This document shows, in pieces, positions 54,672 through 62,984 of a stretch of DNA of 64,000 nt (position 1 is the first letter of the stretch; every line of letters starts with the position of its first letter). The stretch spans positions 3,224,001-3,288,000 of the forward strand of contig NZ_JACRTF010000001.1 of the NCBI RefSeq assembly GCF_014385165.1. Reading direction: 5' to 3'. Under the pieces are notes generated by a model, which was not told the origin of the DNA, searched no databases, and saw nothing but the letters and a program-made list of their open reading frames with translations. The position numbers were made by a program, and so were the translations under genes. The DNA comes from Jilunia laotingensis. GTDB taxonomy: Bacteria > Bacteroidota > Bacteroidia > Bacteroidales > Bacteroidaceae.

Positions 54672-55550
54672 TTACTGGATAGTGGCGGTTCCACTACCAC
54701 CGGTGACCCATGCAGTGATAATGGCAGTAGCTGTAATTTCTTTAGGTGTAAAGGTCAATATAATGTTGTGCGCCTTCCCTGTTTCGGTAGTAAGAGTAAC
54801 TGTTACATCGGGATAGGTCACGCCATCAGCGATGATGCCCAGTTTTACACTTGTAGCTCCGCTTTTCACCATCGGATAAACCGTAGCCGTGGTACCTGGA
54901 TCGGCACTGATAGGAAAAGTTCCGGTCAGTGTAAAACCACTTCCCACAGGATTATAAGTGAGAGAGCCATCATTGAGATTAAGCGAAGCCGGGGTTTGTT
55001 GGTCTTTCACGCTAATACTGGTGACATTCTTGCCGGATGTAGGAAAACCTGCACCTGCCTTGAATGTGAATTGCAATTGAGTCAGTAAGTGATTAAAAGT
55101 AAATGCCAGAGGATTACTGGTGGTTTTACTGCCACTCGCTTCTGCAGTAATCATTACGTCATTCGATCCGTCTGTTTCAGTAAAAGTAACTGTGTTACCA
55201 GAAAGAGTCCCTGCTGGGTAGTATCCTTTGATATAAACCGTACTGCCGTTTGTTGGATAATATTGCTGTGGGGTGAAAGAGAAGGTAGGAGATGCGGTTG
55301 TGGAAGCTGTAAAGTTGGCAGTAGCATTCCATAGATTCGTGCTGTAATCACCTGTAGTTGCAGAAGCTACAAACTTTGCAGTAATAGCTTGTCCGGTATT
55401 GACCGGAGCTTTCGTTTTTATTTCAAATATATCTGCATTTAATTTGATTTCTACACGTGAAGTATCGGTAGGAGGACTGCATTCGTCCTCATCGGAGCTA
55501 CACCCATACATTAGGGAAGCGACCATTGCCAAAAACATAAATTTCTTCAT
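54672..55550 (-). CDS. Fimbrillin-family lipoprotein (2)
   Basis: 292 residues. Lipobox ASLMYGC, then the fimbrillin pattern: FEIKTKAPVNTGQAITAKF, YYPTNGSTVYIKGYYP, TFNHLLTQLQFTFK and a C-terminal beta-rich domain (VTLTTETGKAHNIILTF). First gene of the pair; the promoter was not clearly seen. Confidence 0.82.
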   Translation of the reverse strand: MKKFMFLAMVASLMYGCSSDEDECSPPTDTSRVEIKLNADIFEIKTKAPVNTGQAITAKFVASATTGDYSTNLWNATANFTASTTASPTFSFTPQQYYPTNGSTVYIKGYYPAGTLSGNTVTFTETDGSNDVMITAEASGSKTTSNPLAFTFNHLLTQLQFTFKAGAGFPTSGKNVTSISVKDQQTPASLNLNDGSLTYNPVGSGFTLTGTFPISADPGTTATVYPMVKSGATSVKLGIIADGVTYPDVTVTLTTETGKAHNIILTFTPKEITATAIITAWVTGGSGTATIQ

Positions 55551-55851
55551 ACATCAAGGTTTTTTAAGTGGATTTTTTTGATTCGACAGGACTTTAAAGC
55601 ATTGCTTTTTCCTGTTTGCCGTTATAACAATAGTTATATGCAAATGTTTTCCAGAGTTGTCTGTTTAGAAATAAAAAGGAGTGGGTTTAAAAATGCTGAA
55701 CTTATTTTGTTTGGAATTCGTTATCAATGTCACTGTTAGGATGAATTGAGTTCAGTTGTATATGGAAATTTTGCATGGATTCGATTCAACTCAATAACTC
55801 TTGCGTTACGTTGTATATGAATATTATTGAAGTATTAAAAAAATATGAATC
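55551..55851. other. Intergenic, nothing recognised
   Basis: About 300 bp AT-rich between divergent fimbrillin and marC genes. No clear -33/-7 pair, RNA or ORF. TTGTATATG occurs twice (near 55757 and 55813). Confidence 0.4.
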
Positions 55852-56526
55852 ATGTCTTTGAGTAGTCTTTTAATTATATTTTCATCCTCATTTATGGCTT
55901 TGTTCCCAGTGATAAATCCTTTGGGGAACGGTTTCGTTGTGAATGGCTTTTTTATTGATTTGGATCCCCATCAACGAAAAACAGCTATTCAAAAATTGAT
56001 TTTCAATTATGTTCTCATTGGTATAGGCACTTTGGTGATAGGTCATCTGTTTTTGTTGATCTTTGGACTGGCAATACCTGTCATCCAATTGGGGGGTGGG
56101 ATGCTTATTTGTAAAACAGCAATGGAATTATTGGGTGATTCCGGTTCCTCTGATAATGAGGAAGCTGACAGGAAAATAGATAGTTCCAAATGGAAGAATA
56201 TAGAACAGAAAATATTCTATCCTATCACATTTCCAATAAGCATCGGTCCCGGTAGTATTTCCGTTATCTTCACTTTGATGGCTTCGGCAAGTATTAAGGG
56301 GAAACTTCTGCAAACGGGAGTCAATTATGCGGTCATAGGGTTGGTCATTATCTGCATGGCTGCCATACTTTACATATTTCTTTCGCAGGGACAGAGGATT
56401 ATACAGAAAATAGGTCCTGTAGGCAATCAGATTATTAATAAACTTGTAGCTTTTTTTACATTCTGCATAGGCATTCAGATCAGTGTGACAGGCATATCAC
56501 AAATATTTCATTTGGATATATTGTAA
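55852..56526 (+). CDS. MarC-family integral membrane protein
   Basis: 224 residues, six transmembrane helices. The family signature is visible: FSSSFMALFPVINPLGNG at the N-terminus and PITFPISIGPGSISVI in the middle. Function of the family is not settled. Stands alone. Confidence 0.88.
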   Translation: MSLSSLLIIFSSSFMALFPVINPLGNGFVVNGFFIDLDPHQRKTAIQKLIFNYVLIGIGTLVIGHLFLLIFGLAIPVIQLGGGMLICKTAMELLGDSGSSDNEEADRKIDSSKWKNIEQKIFYPITFPISIGPGSISVIFTLMASASIKGKLLQTGVNYAVIGLVIICMAAILYIFLSQGQRIIQKIGPVGNQIINKLVAFFTFCIGIQISVTGISQIFHLDIL

Positions 56527-56566
56527 GAGATTCTATCGATTCCGGTGTTAATTATAAAATATTTCC

Positions 56567-56575
56567 TATTTTTGC
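56567..56575 (+). promoter_or_regulatory. -7 box TATTTTTGC for the acyltransferase gene
   Basis: Exact TAnnTTTGC about 49 nt upstream of 56624. Confidence 0.45.
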
Positions 56576-56623
56576 AACTCCCTTTTGAATTAATCGGAAT
56601 ATTAATATATTAATTTATTTTTA

Positions 56624-57763
56624 ATGAAAACACAAACCCCCATTTCTGTTTTACCAAACACAAAACCACATTATGAGATTCTTGACGGACTGCGCGGAGT
56701 AGCAGCTATCATGGTGGTATGTTTCCACATATTCGAAGCATACGCAACCAGTCATTTAGATCAAAACATTAATCATGGATATTTGGCTGTTGACTTTTTC
56801 TTTATACTGTCGGGATTTGTTATAGGTTATGCTTATGATGATCGATGGAAAACAATGAAAATAAAAGACTTCATTAAGCGAAGAGTCATTCGTCTGCAGC
56901 CGATGGTAGTAATGGGAGCCATCATAGGAGCAATCATGTTCTATTTTCAAGGATGTCCCGTATGGGATGTGTCGAAAGTGACTATTCTTGCTTTATTTAT
57001 TGCTACATTTATTAATGCGCTTTTGATTCCGGCAACTCCCGGAACCGAGATTCGGGGGTTGGGGGAGATGTATCCTTTGAATGGACCGAGTTGGTCTCTG
57101 TTCTTTGAATATATTGGGAATATTCTCTATGCCTTGTTTATTCATAGATTTTCTACCAAAGTGCTTGCATGGTTTGTTTTCCTTGCGGGATGCGGTTTGT
57201 CGGCATTTGCCATATGGGGACCGTATGGAGACATATGCGCTGGTTTTACGATGACCGGCATTGAGTTTATGGCAGGATCTCTAAGACTATTATTTTCCTT
57301 TTCTGCCGGATTACTCCTTTTCCGCCTTTTCAAACCAGTTAATATAAAAGGAGCTTTTTGGATATGTAGCTTGTCAATCGTAATCCTCTTGGCTGTACCG
57401 CGTTTGGGAGGAGCCGAACATTTATGGATGAACGGATTATATGATACGGTCTGTTTTGCTATGTTTTTCCCTTTACTTGTCTATCTTGGAGCTTCGGGAA
57501 AATGCACCGACAAGCATACGATTCGGATATGTAACTTTTTGGGTGAGATTTCTTATCCTTTGTATATGGTTCATTATCCTTTCATCTACCTATATTATGC
57601 TTGGGTAAAGAATGAAAAACTTACATTTATGCAATCATTTCCGGGTGCAGCAGGTGTTGTCATAGGAAGTATTATTCTGGCATATATCTGCTTGAAGTTC
57701 TATGATATTCCTGTTCGGAAGTATTTGGTGAAAAGGTTCTTAAAGCCTCAAAAGAATAGTTGA
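56624..57763 (+). CDS. Acyltransferase 3 family membrane protein
   Basis: 379 residues with about ten transmembrane helices. The catalytic-type segment ILDGLRGVAAIMVVCFHIFE holds the Arg and His of the family, and FFFILSGFVIGYAYD follows. The C-terminal helices include LGEISYPLYMVHYPF. It O-acylates a surface sugar or lipid in the inner membrane; substrate unknown. Followed by a very strong hairpin. Confidence 0.9.
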   Translation: MKTQTPISVLPNTKPHYEILDGLRGVAAIMVVCFHIFEAYATSHLDQNINHGYLAVDFFFILSGFVIGYAYDDRWKTMKIKDFIKRRVIRLQPMVVMGAIIGAIMFYFQGCPVWDVSKVTILALFIATFINALLIPATPGTEIRGLGEMYPLNGPSWSLFFEYIGNILYALFIHRFSTKVLAWFVFLAGCGLSAFAIWGPYGDICAGFTMTGIEFMAGSLRLLFSFSAGLLLFRLFKPVNIKGAFWICSLSIVILLAVPRLGGAEHLWMNGLYDTVCFAMFFPLLVYLGASGKCTDKHTIRICNFLGEISYPLYMVHYPFIYLYYAWVKNEKLTFMQSFPGAAGVVIGSIILAYICLKFYDIPVRKYLVKRFLKPQKNS

Positions 57764-57829
57764 TACTACCTTGCTGATATTTTTATGATGGAATGAATTG
57801 GCTTTAAAGTTGCCGGATACTAGAGATAT

Positions 57830-57877
57830 AAAAAGCTCCCGTTTCATGTTCCAAGGAACATGAAACGGGAGCTTTTT
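57830..57877. terminator. 23-bp perfect hairpin, bidirectional terminator
   Basis: 57830-57852 and 57855-57877 are exact complements with only 2 nt between them. A5 and T6 runs flank the GC-rich core, so it can stop the acyltransferase transcript and read-through from the tRNA side. Confidence 0.85.
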
Positions 57878-57909
57878 TATGGGTATCAATATTCATGAGG
57901 TACAACAAA

Positions 57910-57943
57910 AAAACAGTTCTAAATTAGAATTTAGAACTGTTTT
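57910..57943 (-). terminator. Terminator of the tRNA-Asp unit
   Basis: A 15-bp stem (57910-57924 with 57929-57943) and 4-nt loop. On the minus strand it ends in seven T, right after the tRNA genes. Confidence 0.85.
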
Positions 57944-57966
57944 ACTTATTTTCAATAATGTATTTG

Positions 57967-58040
57967 CGGTGCGCACGAGGCTCGAACTCGTGACCCCATG
58001 CGTGACAGGCATGTATTCTAACCAACTGAACTAGCGCACC
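57967..58040 (-). tRNA. tRNA-Asp (GTC), copy 2
   Basis: 74 nt with acceptor stem GGTGCGC/GCGCACC, D-loop with AGTTGGTTAGA, anticodon loop CTGTCAC (GTC) and T-arm GAGTTCGAGCC. Discriminator G; CCA is not encoded. Identical to the copy at 58087-58160. Confidence 0.96.
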
Positions 58041-58086
58041 AAATTTTATTTTGATTAAGCTTTTATTCTTTTCCTCTTTTAAGAAG

Positions 58087-58160
58087 CGGTGCGCACGAGG
58101 CTCGAACTCGTGACCCCATGCGTGACAGGCATGTATTCTAACCAACTGAACTAGCGCACC
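58087..58160 (-). tRNA. tRNA-Asp (GTC), copy 1
   Basis: Same 74-nt sequence as the copy 46 nt downstream. It is the promoter-proximal copy, so both are probably cut from one transcript. Confidence 0.96.
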
Positions 58161-58203
58161 AGAATTTCATTTTCTTAATCAGCTTTCTCTCTCGATTGCG
58201 GGT

Positions 58204-58235
58204 GCAAAGGTAGTTGTTTTTGTGGAATCTGCAAT
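58204..58235 (-). promoter_or_regulatory. Promoter of the tRNA-Asp unit
   Basis: Minus-strand ATTG at 58232-58235, exactly 19 nt, then TACCTTTGC (58204-58212). A near-ideal Bacteroides vegetative promoter about 45 nt upstream of the first tRNA. Confidence 0.8.
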
Positions 58236-58432
58236 AGTTTTGATATATTTTTTGCGAATAAAAAAGTGTGAATTATGCTTAGTTGTTCATACTGAGTAAT
58301 TTCTATATGAAAAAAAATCAGGAGAAAGGAAAGTTGGAAAAGTGAAGAAGTAGGATGGGAGAGAAGGGGCGGAAGCTGTTTTATTCTTTCTATCTGTTAT
58401 AATTTTAGCTTTTAAAATAAACTTTTTGCTCT

Positions 58433-58469
58433 AATTATTCGCTATTTTGCAATAATTCGCTATTTTTGC
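58433..58469 (+). promoter_or_regulatory. Tandem -7-like repeat upstream of purU
   Basis: Two near-identical units, AATTATTCGCTATTTTGC (58433-58450) and AATAATTCGCTATTTTTGC (58451-58469). The second contains an exact TATTTTTGC -7 box about 60 nt before the purU ATG. The first is one T short. The rest of 58236-58432 shows nothing I recognise. Confidence 0.5.
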
Positions 58470-58528
58470 CTGCTAAAATCGCAGATGGTGAAACTATGCC
58501 GTTTGAATTTGTAAATTAGTAACATAAA

Positions 58529-59386
58529 ATGATGACAACAGCCAAACTGTTATTGCACTGTCCTGACAAACCGGGAATTCTTGCCGAGGTGACTGACTTT
58601 ATCACTGTAAACAAGGGAAATATTATCTATCTGGATCAGCATGTGGATCATGTGGAGGATATTTTCTTCATGCGTATCGAGTGGGAATTGGAAGGTTTTC
58701 TGATTCCTAAGGAAAAGATAGAAGATTATTTTGCAACACTATATGCACAGAAGTATGATATGCATTTCCGCCTCTATTTTTCGGACGTAAAGCCACGAAT
58801 GGCTATTTTTGTGTCGAAAATGTCGCATTGCCTCTTTGATATGCTGGCTCGCTATACGGCAGGAGAATGGAATGTGGAAATACCGCTTATAGTCAGTAAC
58901 CATCCTGATCTGCAACATGTAGCCGAACGATTTGGCATTCCATTTTATCTTTTCCCTATTACAAAAGAAACAAAGGAGGAACAGGAACGGTTGGAAATGG
59001 AACTACTTGCCAAGCATAAGATCACTTTTATAGTATTGGCCCGTTACATGCAGGTGATTTCAGAACAGATGATTCAGGCTTATCCGAATAAAATCATCAA
59101 TATCCATCACTCTTTTTTACCCGCTTTTGTAGGGGCAAAACCCTATCATGCGGCTTTTGAACGTGGGGTGAAGATCATCGGTGCTACCAGTCATTATGTG
59201 ACTACGGAATTGGATGCCGGACCTATTATCGAGCAGGATGTGGTGCGTATCACACATAAAGATTCTATCCAGGATTTGGTAAATAAGGGGAAGGACTTGG
59301 AGAAGATTGTGCTGTCGCGTGCCGTACAAAAGCATATTGAACGGAAAGTGTTGGCATATAAGAATAAAACGGTAATATTTAGTTAA
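58529..59386 (+). CDS. purU: Formyltetrahydrofolate deformylase
   Basis: 285 residues. N-terminal ACT domain (CPDKPGILAEVTDFITVNKGN, about 1-85), then a formyltransferase-type catalytic domain with NIHHSFLPAFVGAKPYHAAFERG, GATSHYVTTELDAGPI and the catalytic His and Asp. It hydrolyses 10-formyl-THF to THF and formate, balancing one-carbon units. It lies 14 bp before hisH, so it heads the his cluster transcript. Confidence 0.94.
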   Translation: MMTTAKLLLHCPDKPGILAEVTDFITVNKGNIIYLDQHVDHVEDIFFMRIEWELEGFLIPKEKIEDYFATLYAQKYDMHFRLYFSDVKPRMAIFVSKMSHCLFDMLARYTAGEWNVEIPLIVSNHPDLQHVAERFGIPFYLFPITKETKEEQERLEMELLAKHKITFIVLARYMQVISEQMIQAYPNKIINIHHSFLPAFVGAKPYHAAFERGVKIIGATSHYVTTELDAGPIIEQDVVRITHKDSIQDLVNKGKDLEKIVLSRAVQKHIERKVLAYKNKTVIFS

Positions 59387-59400
59387 TTAGAATCATAACA

Positions 59401-59991
59401 TTGAAAGTAGCAGTTATCAAATACAATGCCGGTAATATCCGTTCCGTGGACTACGCGCTGAAACGCTTGGGAGTGGAAGCCGTGATCACGGATGACAAGG
59501 AAATATTGAAATCGGCTGATAAGGTTATATTTCCCGGAGTGGGTGAGGCTGAGACGACGATGCAGCATCTGAAAAGTAATGGGATGGATTTGTTTATCAA
59601 GAATCTTCGTCAGCCGGTATTAGGCATCTGTTTGGGAATGCAACTGATGTGTCGTTATTCGGAAGAAGGAGGGGTAGACTGTCTGAGTATCTTCGATACG
59701 GCTGTGAAACGTTTTGTCCCACGACAACAGGAAGATAAAGTGCCGCACATGGGGTGGAATACGATTGGAAATGTGAAAAGTGATCTTTTTAAAGGGTGCT
59801 TAGCCGAAGAGTTCGTTTATTTTGTGCATAGTTTCTATGTGCCTGTATGCGAATTTACTATTGCAGAGACAGCTTATATCCATCCTTTTAGTGCTGCGTT
59901 GCATAAAGATAATTTTTATGCTACCCAGTTCCATCCGGAAAAGAGTGGGAGTACCGGGGAAAGGATTTTAAAGAACTTTCTGGAATTGTAA
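59401..59991 (+). CDS. hisH: Imidazole glycerol phosphate synthase, glutaminase subunit
   Basis: 196 residues, class I glutamine amidotransferase. Nucleophile Cys in LGICLGMQLM; catalytic His and Glu in TQFHPEKSG. It supplies ammonia to HisF. The start is TTG; no ATG lies between the purU stop and the conserved KVAVIKYNAGN segment. Confidence 0.93.
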   Translation: MKVAVIKYNAGNIRSVDYALKRLGVEAVITDDKEILKSADKVIFPGVGEAETTMQHLKSNGMDLFIKNLRQPVLGICLGMQLMCRYSEEGGVDCLSIFDTAVKRFVPRQQEDKVPHMGWNTIGNVKSDLFKGCLAEEFVYFVHSFYVPVCEFTIAETAYIHPFSAALHKDNFYATQFHPEKSGSTGERILKNFLEL

Positions 59992-60124
59992 TAGATCGTA
60001 TTCCGGACGGGGATTAAATTGAGGAAAATTCAGTATAACTGTTTGTTCTATATAAATTCTGATACGAAAGAAACAGAATCGTTATGTAAAGGAACAGTCA
60101 GCTGACAAAATAAAAATATTGCAA

Positions 60125-60844
60125 ATGATAGAACTTATTCCGGCTATAGACATTATTGATGGAAAGTGTGTCAGGCTTTCACAAGGAGATTATGACAGTA
60201 AAAAAGTATATAATGAGAATCCTGTGGAAGTGGCCAAAGAATTTGAAGCCAACGGGATTCGCCGTCTGCATGTAGTCGACCTTGATGGGGCTGCTTCACA
60301 CCATGTGGTGAATTATCGTACTTTGGAACAGATCGCATCACGTACTTCCCTACTTATTGATTTCGGTGGAGGAGTAAAAAGCGATGAAGACCTGCTGATT
60401 GCTTTTGAGAGTGGAGCGCAGATGGTGACCGGGGGAAGCATTGCCGTGAAAAATCCCGATTTATTCACCCGTTGGTTGGATCGTTACGGGAGTCAAAAGA
60501 TTATTCTCGGTGCCGATGTGAAGGATCATAAAATTGCGGTCAACGGTTGGAAAGATGAAAGTGCGTGCGAACTTTCTCCTTTCTTGAAAGAATATATTGC
60601 CAAGGGAGTTGAGAAGGTGATTTGTACGGATATTAGCTGTGATGGTATGTTGAAAGGGCCGTCTGTTGAATTGTATAAGGAGATTCTTGAACAATACCCT
60701 ACTCTTTATTTGATAGCAAGCGGTGGAGTGAGCAGTGTGAATGATATCGAAGCTTTACACGAGGCAGGTGTACCTGCTGTGATTTTTGGCAAAGCTCTTT
60801 ATGAAGGTCATATCACTCTGAAAGATCTTCGGACGTTTTTATAG
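60125..60844 (+). CDS. hisA: ProFAR isomerase
   Basis: 239 residues from ATG at 60125 (an in-frame TTG six bases upstream is less likely). TIM barrel with the two phosphate sites and catalytic Asp residues: [15 protein letters not shown] at the start and [14 protein letters not shown] in the second half. It isomerises ProFAR to PRFAR in histidine synthesis. The 130-bp gap after hisH shows nothing obvious. Confidence 0.95.
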   Translation: MIELIPAIDIIDGKCVRLSQGDYDSKKVYNENPVEVAKEFEANGIRRLHVVDLDGAASHHVVNYRTLEQIASRTSLLIDFGGGVKSDEDLLIAFESGAQMVTGGSIAVKNPDLFTRWLDRYGSQKIILGADVKDHKIAVNGWKDESACELSPFLKEYIAKGVEKVICTDISCDGMLKGPSVELYKEILEQYPTLYLIASGGVSSVNDIEALHEAGVPAVIFGKALYEGHITLKDLRTFL

Positions 60845-60872
60845 GATTTTTAATTGTAAACTCTAGTGCATT

Positions 60873-61628
60873 GTGTTAGCAAAAAGAATTATACCCTGTC
60901 TTGACATAAAAGACGGACAAACCGTGAAAGGTATGAATTTCGTGAACCTACGCCACGCTGGAGATCCGGTCGAACTGGGACGAACATACAGCGAGCAAGG
61001 GGCAGATGAGTTGACCTTTCTCGATATCACTGCCAGCCATGAAGGCCGGAAGACTTTTACGGAATTGGTCAGGCGCATTGCTGTCAATATCAGCATTCCT
61101 TTTACGGTCGGAGGTGGAATCAATGAACTGTCCGATGTGGATCGTCTCTTGAATGCCGGAGCGGATAAGATTTCCATTAATTCCGCTGCCATCCGCAATC
61201 CCCGGCTGATAGACGATATTGCCAAGCATTTCGGTTCGCAGGTCTGTGTGCTGGCTGTAGATGCCAGACAAACGGAGAAAGGTTGGAAATGTTATCTGAA
61301 CGGGGGACGTATCGAGACCGATAAAGAACTGCTGGCATGGGCTAAAGAGGCCCAGGAGCGTGGAGCGGGAGAGATACTTTTTACCAGTATGAACCACGAC
61401 GGGGTAAAAGCCGGGTTTGCCAATGAAGCACTTGCGGAATTGTCCGGTCAATTATCTATACCTATCATTGCGTCCGGTGGAGCGGGTACGATGGAGCATT
61501 TCCGGGATGCTTTTACTTCAGGCAAAGCGGATGCGGCACTGGCAGCCAGCGTTTTTCATTTCGGAGAAATTAAAATTCCCGATTTAAAATCGTATCTTTG
61601 CGCCCAAGGAATAACGGTGAGAATCTGA
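60873..61628 (+). CDS. hisF: Imidazole glycerol phosphate synthase, cyclase subunit
   Basis: 251 residues, TIM barrel. [19 protein letters not shown] with the catalytic Asp of CLDI, and [15 protein letters not shown] with the second. It combines PRFAR and ammonia from HisH. The start is GTG (MLAKRI); 28 bp after hisA. Confidence 0.95.
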   Translation: MLAKRIIPCLDIKDGQTVKGMNFVNLRHAGDPVELGRTYSEQGADELTFLDITASHEGRKTFTELVRRIAVNISIPFTVGGGINELSDVDRLLNAGADKISINSAAIRNPRLIDDIAKHFGSQVCVLAVDARQTEKGWKCYLNGGRIETDKELLAWAKEAQERGAGEILFTSMNHDGVKAGFANEALAELSGQLSIPIIASGGAGTMEHFRDAFTSGKADAALAASVFHFGEIKIPDLKSYLCAQGITVRI

Positions 61629-61660
61629 TTGAGGAATAAAAATAGAAAAATAGTATATAA

Positions 61661-62272
61661 ATGGAATTGGATTTCAGAAAAATGAACGGGCTTGTTCCCG
61701 CCATCATACAAGATAACGACACCCGTAAAGTGTTGATGCTTGGTTTTATGAATAAGGAAGCATATGAAAAGACCGTGGAAACCGGGAAAGTGACTTTTTT
61801 CAGCCGTACAAAGAACCGTCTTTGGACAAAAGGAGAGGAGAGTGGAAATTTTCTTCATGTAGTTTCTGTCAAGGCGGATTGTGACAATGATACGTTATTG
61901 ATCCAGGTGAATCCTGCCGGTCCGGTTTGCCATACCGGTACGGATACTTGCTGGGGGGAAAAGAACGAAGAACCGGTCATGTTTCTTAAATTGCTTCAGG
62001 ACTTTATAGACAAACGTCATCAGGACATGCCCGAAAAATCTTATACCACCAGCCTGTTCGAGTCCGGTATTAACAAGATTGCCCAGAAAGTCGGTGAAGA
62101 AGCTGTAGAAACAGTTATTGAAGCGACCAACGGTACGGACGAACGTCTGATTTATGAAGGATCCGATTTGTTATATCATCTCATTGTGCTGTTGACATCA
62201 AAAGGATATCGCATTGAAGATCTGGCACGTGAATTGCAGATAAGACATAGTGACTCATGGACGAAGCACTGA
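61661..62272 (+). CDS. hisI: Bifunctional phosphoribosyl-AMP cyclohydrolase / phosphoribosyl-ATP pyrophosphatase
   Basis: 203 residues (HisIE). The N-terminal cyclohydrolase has FFSRTKNRLWTKGEESGN, the zinc ligands DCDNDT, and CHTGTDTCW. The C-terminal MazG-like pyrophosphatase has KVGEEAVETVIEA and ESDLLYHL-type residues. It does steps 2 and 3 of histidine synthesis. Its last 16 bases overlap the ftsE start. Confidence 0.95.
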   Translation: MELDFRKMNGLVPAIIQDNDTRKVLMLGFMNKEAYEKTVETGKVTFFSRTKNRLWTKGEESGNFLHVVSVKADCDNDTLLIQVNPAGPVCHTGTDTCWGEKNEEPVMFLKLLQDFIDKRHQDMPEKSYTTSLFESGINKIAQKVGEEAVETVIEATNGTDERLIYEGSDLLYHLIVLLTSKGYRIEDLARELQIRHSDSWTKH

Positions 62273-62949
62273 TTAAATATAATAAAGTAGAGATTCATCA
62301 GCAAGACCTCTGTGTGTTGAGTGATGTTACGTTGGAATTGCAAAAGGGAGAATTTGTCTATCTGATAGGGAAAGTGGGTTCCGGCAAAACGAGCCTTTTG
62401 AAAACCTTCTATGGCGAACTTGATGTGGTGGATGGCGAAGCTGAAGTGTTAGGGTATAATATGCGAACGATCAAACGCAAGTATATCCCGCAATTAAGAC
62501 GGAAGCTCGGCATTGTTTTCCAGGATTTCCAGTTGCTGACCGACCGAACGGTATACAACAATCTCGAGTTCGTTCTCCGGGCTACCGGCTGGAAGAATAA
62601 GCAAGAGATCAAAGACCGGATTGAAGAGGTGCTTCAATTGGTGGGCATGAGCAACAAAGGATATAAACTACCCAATGAACTTTCGGGAGGTGAACAGCAA
62701 CGCATCGTCATAGCACGTGCCGTACTCAATTCTCCTGCTATTATTCTGGCAGACGAGCCGACAGGCAATCTCGATGTGGAAACCGGAAGGGCTATCGTGG
62801 AACTCTTGCACGGGATTTGTGAATCAGGTTCGTCTGTGGTGATGACCACACATAACCTGCACATCCTGAATCAATTTCCCGGTCGTGTTTACCGTTGTGC
62901 CGAGCATCATATTACAGATGTGACCCATGAATTTTCAAAAGATAAATAA
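62257..62949 (+). CDS. ftsE: FtsE-like ABC transporter ATP-binding protein
   Basis: 230 residues. Walker [14 protein letters not shown]-loop [15 protein letters not shown], signature [14 protein letters not shown], Walker [14 protein letters not shown]-loop TTHN. Closest by pattern to FtsE, which with FtsX links division to cell-wall hydrolases; no ftsX is adjacent. Translationally coupled to hisIE through a 16-bp overlap. Confidence 0.88.
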   Translation: MDEALIKYNKVEIHQQDLCVLSDVTLELQKGEFVYLIGKVGSGKTSLLKTFYGELDVVDGEAEVLGYNMRTIKRKYIPQLRRKLGIVFQDFQLLTDRTVYNNLEFVLRATGWKNKQEIKDRIEEVLQLVGMSNKGYKLPNELSGGEQQRIVIARAVLNSPAIILADEPTGNLDVETGRAIVELLHGICESGSSVVMTTHNLHILNQFPGRVYRCAEHHITDVTHEFSKDK

Positions 62950-62984
62950 TTAATATACATACTAATTTTAACACAGTAACGAAA

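Noticed and set aside
57942..58145. 67-codon frame with a repeated peptide
   Set aside because: It is a reading of the two identical tRNA-Asp genes.
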